This document shows positions 59,172-64,000 of a stretch of DNA of 64,000 nt, in pieces (the first letter of the stretch is position 1; every line of letters begins with the position of its first letter). Source of the stretch: JAKACA01 sp050008715 (GTDB lineage Bacteria > Actinomycetota > Acidimicrobiia > Acidimicrobiales > Bog-793). The notes under the pieces are model-generated. The model was not told where the DNA came from, did no database searches, and saw only the letters and a program-made list of their open reading frames with translations. Position numbers and translations under genes: made by a program. Location: NCBI GenBank assembly GCA_050008715.1, contig JBEKMC010000017.1, positions 8,007 through 72,006 of the forward strand, given 5' to 3'.

Positions 59172-60319
59172 GCGGCCCGCTGACCGGGCTGCGCGTCATC
59201 GAGCTCGCCGGCATCGGGCCCTGCCCGTTCGGCGCCATGGTGCTCGCCGACCTCGGCGCCGACGTGCTCAGGGTGGAACGTTCGACGGTCGTCCCGGCGG
59301 CGCGGCCCGAGGGGGTGTCCTGGGACATCCTGCAACGGGGCAAGCGGTCGATCGGGGTGGACCTGAAGGATCCGGAGGGCGTGGCGCTCGTGATGAGCCT
59401 GGTCGAGCAGGCCGACGCGCTCGTAGAGGGCTTCCGCCCGGGGGTGACCGAGCGGCTCGGGCTCGGGCCCGAGGCGTGTATGACTCGCAACCGTCGGCTG
59501 GTGTACGGGCGAATGACCGGTTGGGGTCAGGAGGGGCCGCTTGCCGAGCGCGCCGGCCACGACATCGACTACATCTCCATCGCTGCGGCGCTCGACCCGA
59601 TCGGGCGGGCGGGCGAACGGCCCGTCCCTCCGCTCAACCTGGTCGGCGACTTCGGCGGCGGTGGCATGTTGCTCGCCCTCGGTGTGATGTCCGGGATCTG
59701 GTCGGCGCAGCGAAGCGGCGAGGGCGATGTCATCGATGTCGCCATGGTCGACGGCGCCGCGCTGCTCATGGCGATGACGTGGTCGTTCCGGGCCGCCGGT
59801 GTCTGGAACGAGGCACGCGGGACGAACCTGCTCGACACAGGCGCACCCTTTTACGACACCTACGAGTGCGCGGACGGGAAGACGATCGCCGTCGGGGCGC
59901 TCGAACCGCAGTTCTACGCGGAGCTCCTGACCGTCATGGGTCTCCCGCCGGAATCCGAGCCGCCACAGATGGACCGCTCGCAATGGCCGGCGACCAAGCT
60001 GCGCTATGCGGAGATCTTCCGTACGAAGACGCGCGACGAGTGGGCCCGCTTGGCTGAGGGCACGGACGCCTGCATGGCACCGGTTCTCAGCATGAGCGAG
60101 GCCGCCGGTTACGGCCACAATGCCGAGCGGAGCACGTTCGTCGAAGTCGCCGGAGTCGTGCAGCCGGCACCTGCGCCGCGTTTCCAGCGTCAGCCGGCAG
60201 GTTTGCCGTCGGTGCCGGCCTGGCCGGGCGCCGGTGGGCTGAGCGCTGCAACGGAGTGGGGCGTGGCCGCCGACCGGTTGGAGGCACTGCGCCTCAAGGG
60301 AGTCGTGGCGACGCTCTGA
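59168..60319 (+). CDS. mcr: Alpha-methylacyl-CoA racemase (family III CoA transferase)
   Basis: About 383 residues. LTGLRVIELAGIGPCPFGAMVLADLGADVLRVER is the class III CoA-transferase start; GHDIDYISIAA (catalytic His) and NLLDTGAPFYDTYEC (with the active-site Asp) match alpha-methylacyl-CoA racemase more than transferases. It epimerises 2-methyl-branched acyl-CoAs for beta-oxidation. ATG 59168 overlaps the upstream hydrolase stop. Its stop (60317-60319) is followed by the 60324-60402 repeat. Confidence 0.84.
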   Translation: MSGPLTGLRVIELAGIGPCPFGAMVLADLGADVLRVERSTVVPAARPEGVSWDILQRGKRSIGVDLKDPEGVALVMSLVEQADALVEGFRPGVTERLGLGPEACMTRNRRLVYGRMTGWGQEGPLAERAGHDIDYISIAAALDPIGRAGERPVPPLNLVGDFGGGGMLLALGVMSGIWSAQRSGEGDVIDVAMVDGAALLMAMTWSFRAAGVWNEARGTNLLDTGAPFYDTYECADGKTIAVGALEPQFYAELLTVMGLPPESEPPQMDRSQWPATKLRYAEIFRTKTRDEWARLAEGTDACMAPVLSMSEAAGYGHNAERSTFVEVAGVVQPAPAPRFQRQPAGLPSVPAWPGAGGLSAATEWGVAADRLEALRLKGVVATL

Positions 60320-60323
60320 CAGC

Positions 60324-60402
60324 GCCGCCGATGGTGGGCCGCCGATGGTTGGGCCGGCGATGGTGGGCCGGTCTGACGGTGGGCCGGCGGACCGGGCACT
60401 TT
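60324..60402 (+). repeat. Degenerate 14-16-bp tandem repeat between the racemase and rimO
   Basis: About five imperfect units of the form GCCGGCGATGGTGG start at 60324, 60338, 60353 and 60367, then break down (GCCGGTCTGACGGTGG, GCCGGCGGACC). Length varies by 1-2 bp between units. The GGTGGGCCG core recalls the 3.2-kb repeat, although the two are not copies of each other. Confidence 0.65.
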
Positions 60403-60451
60403 TGGGGCCTGCGGCAGCGGGGTGGGCCGTCTGGGAAGGTAGCCTCAGGAG

Positions 60452-61816
60452 GTGGCCCAACGTTTCTTCATCGCGACCTTGGGCTGCCCGAAGAACGACG
60501 TCGACTCGGACAAGCTCGTCGGGCTCCTTCGATCCTCCGGTTACCTCGAGACGAACGAGCCGGCCGATGCCGATCTCGTCGTCGTCAATACCTGCGCCTT
60601 CATCGAGCCCGCGAGGGAGGAGTCGATCAACACCATCCTCGAGCTGAGCGAGCTCCGCCGCCCCGGCGCCAAGTTGGCGGTCACCGGGTGCTTGGCCGAG
60701 CGCAGCGGAGAGGAGTTGGCCGCCGCCTTGCCAGAAGTCGACGTCGTCGCCGGCTTCGGGATGGACTTCATCGGCCAGTTGTCGCGCCTGTCGCCGGAAC
60801 CTGGCGCGGCACACGCGCCTGGGCAGCCGGTGCGCCTGTTGCGACGCAACGAGGTCCCCTCGTTCGATCTGCTCGAGCTGCCGCGTCCGCCGGCGAGCGC
60901 CCCCTGGGCCTACGTGAAGGTTGCGGAGGGATGCGACCGCAAGTGCGGGTTCTGCGCCATCCCTTCGTTCCGCGGGAAGCAGCGCTCCCGCACCATGGAG
61001 TCGATCCTGGCCGAGGTCGAGTCGCTGCAGGTTCGTGAGATCGTCCTCGTCGCCCAGGATCTCGCGTCGTTCGGCCGCGACCAGTCCAGCGCCACGGGAC
61101 GTCGCTCGGGGGACGCGGACATCGTTCGGCTCGTAGGCGCCGTCGCCGCCGAGGTCGATCGAGTTCGCCTGCTGTACCTCTACCCGTCTTCGCTGAGCGA
61201 CACGCTCATCGAGACGATCGTCGCCACCGGGGTGCCGTATTTCGACCTGTCGCTCCAGCATGTCTCCGTCCCGCTGTTGCGCGGGATGCGCCGTTGGGGC
61301 AACGGGCAGCGCTTCCTCGATCGGATCGACCGCATCCGATCCCTGGCACCCGAGGCGGCCCTGCGGTCCTCCTTCATCCTCGGGTACCCGGGAGAGACCG
61401 AGGAGGACCACGACGAGCTGCTCGCCTTTGTGGAGGCGGCGCGGTTGGACTGGGCGGGTTTCTTCACGTTCTCGAGCGAGGCGGGCACCTACGCCGCCGA
61501 CCTCGACGCCCAGGTCCCCGCGGAGCTGGCCATGGAGCGCCTGCGTGAATGCTCCGAGCTGCAAGACGGCGTCACGGCCGACAAGCGGCGCGGGCTCGTG
61601 GGCTCTACGGTCTCCGTGCTCGTCGACAGCCCAGGTGTCGGGCGCAGCTTCCGGGAGGCGCCGGAGATCGACGGGATCGTGCGGCTGAGCGAAGATCTGC
61701 CAGCCGGCGTGATCGCCGAGGTGATCGTGACCGGCGCAGCCGGACCCGACGTCGTCGCCGAGCCCGTAAGGGTCGGCGCGGGGGCACGCTCTCCTGTCAC
61801 GATGGTGGCGTCGTGA
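60452..61816 (+). CDS. rimO: Ribosomal protein S12 methylthiotransferase
   Basis: Radical-SAM enzyme adding a methylthio group to the conserved Asp of ribosomal protein S12. 454 residues. The N-terminal MTTase domain has TLGCPKNDVDSDK, NTCAFI and GCLAER (three Cys for the auxiliary Fe-S cluster); the SAM cluster is EGCDRKCGFCAIP (about residues 158-170); YLYPSSL and FILGYPGET follow, and a TRAM-like end (GLVGSTVSVLVDSPGVGRSF). GTG 60452 with GGGAAGG at 60433. GTGA overlap with pgsA. Confidence 0.92.
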   Translation: MAQRFFIATLGCPKNDVDSDKLVGLLRSSGYLETNEPADADLVVVNTCAFIEPAREESINTILELSELRRPGAKLAVTGCLAERSGEELAAALPEVDVVAGFGMDFIGQLSRLSPEPGAAHAPGQPVRLLRRNEVPSFDLLELPRPPASAPWAYVKVAEGCDRKCGFCAIPSFRGKQRSRTMESILAEVESLQVREIVLVAQDLASFGRDQSSATGRRSGDADIVRLVGAVAAEVDRVRLLYLYPSSLSDTLIETIVATGVPYFDLSLQHVSVPLLRGMRRWGNGQRFLDRIDRIRSLAPEAALRSSFILGYPGETEEDHDELLAFVEAARLDWAGFFTFSSEAGTYAADLDAQVPAELAMERLRECSELQDGVTADKRRGLVGSTVSVLVDSPGVGRSFREAPEIDGIVRLSEDLPAGVIAEVIVTGAAGPDVVAEPVRVGAGARSPVTMVAS

Positions 61817-62409
61817 GCACCGCCGAGAAACCCACATCGACCTTCGGCCCATCCGCCCTCGCCACGCCCGCGAACGTGCTGACGCTCGCCCGCCTGCTGG
61901 CGACGCCGGTGCTCGTCGCCATGGTCGTGCTGACCGGTCCTGCGACATGGACGCTGTTCGGCGTCTGGTTCGTGTGCGCCGGCTCCGACGGCCTCGACGG
62001 TTTCGTGGCGCGACGCCAAGGGACGACCCGGTCGGGCGCCTTCCTCGACCCGCTGGCGGACAAGTTCCTCGTCCTCGGCGTGCTGGCCTCCCTCGCCTCG
62101 ATCCACGAAGTCTCCTGGCTCCCCGTCGTGCTGATCGGCATCCGCGAGGTGGCCATGAGCTTGTTCCGCGCTTACGCGGCACGGCGAGGGGTGTCGATCC
62201 CGGCTCGCCAGACGGCGAAGCTGAAGACGCTCCTTCAGGACGTCGTGGTCGGTCTGGCGCTCATGCCGGCGGTCGGGTTGCACCACGCCGGCGTCGTGAG
62301 ATGGCTGTTGTGGCTGGCCGTGGCGATCACGCTGTACACAGGTCTCGAGTACCTGCACGACGGGCGGCGACTGCTCGACGGCGCCACCGGCACCGTCGAC
62401 GCCGCCTGA
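61813..62409 (+). CDS. pgsA: CDP-diacylglycerol-glycerol-3-phosphate 3-phosphatidyltransferase
   Basis: CDP-alcohol phosphotransferase that makes phosphatidylglycerol phosphate. 198 residues, about five spans. The full family motif is present, DGLDGFVARRQGTTRSGAF then LDPLADK, with the metal Asp residues. PgsA rather than PIS is inferred from the following RQTAKLKTLLQ and the conserved rimO-pgsA-cinA order common in actinobacteria. GTG 61813. Confidence 0.88.
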   Translation: MSTAEKPTSTFGPSALATPANVLTLARLLATPVLVAMVVLTGPATWTLFGVWFVCAGSDGLDGFVARRQGTTRSGAFLDPLADKFLVLGVLASLASIHEVSWLPVVLIGIREVAMSLFRAYAARRGVSIPARQTAKLKTLLQDVVVGLALMPAVGLHHAGVVRWLLWLAVAITLYTGLEYLHDGRRLLDGATGTVDAA

Positions 62410-62429
62410 TCCACGACTCCGGCCGACCC

Positions 62430-63674
62430 GTGCGCACCGAGATCATCGCCGTCGGTACCGAGCTCCTTCTCGGCCAGATCATCGACACGAACTCGGGTTA
62501 CATCGGCGAGCAGCTCGCCGCCTCCGGGTTGGACTGCCACTTCCAGACGTCGGTGGGCGACAACCTCGGGCGCATCGTGCTGGCGATGCGAACGGCGCTC
62601 GCCCGCAGCGACGCCGTGATCGTCTGTGGCGGCCTCGGCCCTACACAGGACGACATCACCCGTGAGGCGATCGCCGTGGTGATGAACGTGCCCTTGCGGC
62701 GCCATCCGGACATCCTCGAGCGGATCAGCGCCATGTTCGCCTCCCGGAACCGGGAGATGCCGGCGAACAACGGGCGCCAGGCGGATGTGCCGGAAGGTGC
62801 CGGCGTCATCCCGCAGACGATGGGCACGGCGCCCGGGCTCATCTGTCCGGTCGGCTCGAAGGTCCTCTACGCCATGCCAGGCGTGCCCTACGAGATGCAC
62901 GAGATGCTGGAGCGCGCCGTGCTGCCGGATCTGCGCAGCCGGGCGGGCGAGGTCGCCGTCATCGCCAGCCGCACGCTGCGCACGTGGGGGCTCTCGGAGT
63001 CCGGGCTGGCGGAGATGTTGGCTCCTCGCATCGACGTGCTCGGCGAGGGCGCCACCGGGGTGCCCACGATCGCCTTTCTCGCCAGTGGCATCGAGGGGAT
63101 CAAAGTGCGCCTGACCGTGAAGGCGCCTGATGTCGTGCGCGCCACCGCGGCTCTCGATGCCGAGGCGGCCGAGATCCGTACGTTGCTCGGCCAGACGGTC
63201 TTCGGCGTCGACGACGACACGATGGAGTCCGTCGTAGGGGGGTTGCTCTCCGGGCGCGGCTGGACGATCGGCCTCGCCGAGTCGCTCACGGGCGGTCTGG
63301 TGGCTTCACGGATCGTTTCGGTGGCGGGTGCGTCAGGGTGGTTCCGGGGGTCGGTGGTGTCGTATGCCACCGAGGTGAAGCGGTCGTTGCTCGGCGTGGG
63401 GGAGGGTCCCGTGGTGTCGGAGCGTGCCGCTTGCGAGATGGCCACTGCTGCCGCTCGGGTCCTCGGCGCCGACGTCGGGCTCGCCGTCACCGGCGTCGCC
63501 GGCCCGACCACCCAGGACGACCTGCCGCCGGGCACTGTCTATGCCGGCGTGGCGTTGCCAGGTCGGGAGCCGGAGGCGGTGCTGCTGCGGGTGCCGGGCG
63601 ACCGGGACCGGATCCGGCAGATGGCAACGATCTCGGCACTGGACGTCGTGCGCCGGCGGCTGCTCGCGCGGTAG
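62430..63674 (+). CDS. cinA: CinA family nicotinamide-nucleotide amidase/competence-damage protein
   Basis: 414 residues, two domains. The N-terminal MoCF-like domain has VGTELLLGQIIDTNS and VCGGLGPTQDDITREA. The C-terminal CinA amidase domain has LAESLTGGLVASRIVSVAGAS and LAVTGVAGPTTQ. This pair recycles NMN (deamidation) and may cleave ADP-ribose. GTG 62430, 20 bp after pgsA stop; the frame extends far upstream in shadow of pgsA. The classical neighbours recA/recX are not in the window. Confidence 0.92.
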   Translation: MRTEIIAVGTELLLGQIIDTNSGYIGEQLAASGLDCHFQTSVGDNLGRIVLAMRTALARSDAVIVCGGLGPTQDDITREAIAVVMNVPLRRHPDILERISAMFASRNREMPANNGRQADVPEGAGVIPQTMGTAPGLICPVGSKVLYAMPGVPYEMHEMLERAVLPDLRSRAGEVAVIASRTLRTWGLSESGLAEMLAPRIDVLGEGATGVPTIAFLASGIEGIKVRLTVKAPDVVRATAALDAEAAEIRTLLGQTVFGVDDDTMESVVGGLLSGRGWTIGLAESLTGGLVASRIVSVAGASGWFRGSVVSYATEVKRSLLGVGEGPVVSERAACEMATAAARVLGADVGLAVTGVAGPTTQDDLPPGTVYAGVALPGREPEAVLLRVPGDRDRIRQMATISALDVVRRRLLAR

Positions 63675-63722
63675 GGCCGGCGGTCGGCGGGCGGCGGGGG
63701 CCACACCGGCGGCGCCGGCAAG

Positions 63723-63769
63723 TTCTGGAGTGAGAAAGCCACCGCTACGGTAGGTTTCTCACTCCAGAA
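63723..63769. terminator. Bidirectional terminator between cinA and the convergent gene
   Basis: TTCTGGAGTGAGAAA pairs perfectly with TTTCTCACTCCAGAA (15 bp) around a 17-nt loop that itself contains ACCG-CTA-CGGT. The AAA/TTT at the stem top and the convergent flanking genes fit a terminator serving both strands. Confidence 0.75.
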
Positions 63770-63778
63770 GTCCCGATC

Positions 63779-64000
63779 TCAGCGCTCGGGCGGGTCGCCT
63801 TCGTCGTCGGCCTGGGCCGACTCGCCGCCCTCGCCGCCCTCGCCGGCCTCGAGTGGGGCCACCAACGGCGCCGGCGGCATGTCATGGTGGCGGTGGAAGC
63901 GAGGGAAGACGAGACGCGAGAACGCAGGGGTCTGGCGCATGGGCCACGGCCCGAGGTTGTCGGGCGGCTGCGGAGCAAGATCGGACCCGAGGACCGGCTC
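63779..64000 (-). CDS. C-terminal end of an unidentified gene (partial)
   Basis: The minus strand is open from the window edge to TGA (63781-63779), about 73 codons: DLAPQPPDNLGPWPMRQTPA, then LVFPRFHRHHDMPPAP, ending in a Glu/Gly/Asp-rich tail (EAGEGGEGG). No start codon of the real gene is in the window. The sharp acidic tail and conserved-looking PW/FHRHH segments suggest real coding. Identity not recognised. Confidence 0.5.
   Translation of the reverse strand, partial: EPVLGSDLAPQPPDNLGPWPMRQTPAFSRLVFPRFHRHHDMPPAPLVAPLEAGEGGEGGESAQADDEGDPPER

Noticed and set aside
59066..62182. A 1038-codon minus-strand open frame across the racemase, rimO and pgsA
   Set aside because: All three sense-strand genes have complete family motifs; the antisense frame is Arg/Pro/Gly-rich with no recognisable domain.

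Overview
The window is high-GC, densely packed bacterial chromosome. The gene set suggests an actinobacterium, possibly of the Acidimicrobiia or a related uncultured line. Supporting signs are a HadA/HadB-type FAS-II dehydratase pair, a PimB-like phosphatidylinositol mannosyltransferase followed by the SRPBCC and ROK-glucokinase genes that accompany it in other actinobacteria, a luciferase-like (probably F420) oxidoreductase, two DinB/mycothiol-type proteins, a class II (B12) ribonucleotide reductase, an ECF42-type sigma factor with its DGPF partner, and frequent GTG starts with ATGA/GTGA overlaps. The taxonomic placement is inference.

Layout. 0-3.2 kb: hadAB-like genes, a DUF885 protein, two small Cys-containing proteins. 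3.3-10.7 kb: pimB, SRPBCC, ROK glucokinase, LLM oxidoreductase, aminotransferase, a secreted CHAP/propeller protein, plsC. 10.7-16.8 kb: glpK diverging from nrdJ, which has a readable promoter and an NrdR-like palindrome, then an Apt-like phosphoribosyltransferase and upp. 16.9-20.6 kb: Tat-exported BBE-type oxidase, BNR-repeat protein, stand-alone riboflavin kinase, tRNA-His and tRNA-Lys. 21-27 kb: three exported proteins (DUF4185-like, Ig-like, collagen-like) and a large LuxR regulator of the LAL type. 27-31 kb: DinB protein, tRNA-Arg with a gene remnant fused to its 3' end, a lower-GC glycosyltransferase/Ig-like/methyltransferase fusion, second DinB-like protein. 31-38.4 kb: TetR plus DHA2 efflux pump, a self-regulated ABC export operon with its own TetR, and the ECF42 sigma/DGPF pair. 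38.5-46.2 kb: exported propeller, a c-di-GMP synthase with a decayed EAL domain, reverse transsulfuration (Cbs, cystathionine gamma-lyase), APC permease. 46.4-50.8 kb: a broken cfa gene, Rrf2 regulator, a helical-repeat protein, a UvrD-type helicase. 50.8-55.6 kb: hydrolase, membrane-anchored Mur ligase, D-Ala-D-Ala-ligase-like enzyme and a bPH2/SHOCT protein with a gluten-like Gln/Pro/Tyr tract. 55.6-60.3 kb: galK and a GH1 glycosidase, a second hydrolase with an alpha-methylacyl-CoA racemase. 60.4-64 kb: rimO, pgsA, cinA and the end of an unidentified gene.

Three things stand out. First, five gene junctions (about 0.93, 3.2, 31.7, 44.5 and 60.3 kb) carry short tandem repeats of unrelated sequence that sit on stop codons, start codons or ribosome binding sites. 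Second, the 50.8-55.6 kb cassette looks like a dedicated ligase pathway that joins a peptide-like unit to a membrane-proximal acceptor; its product cannot be named from sequence. Third, several genes have unusual architecture or integrity: a Cbs with an extra N-terminal domain, a three-domain GT2/Ig-like/methyltransferase protein beside tRNA-Arg, a frameshifted cfa, and two genes (glucokinase, ECF42 sigma) whose conserved N-termini have no standard start codon.
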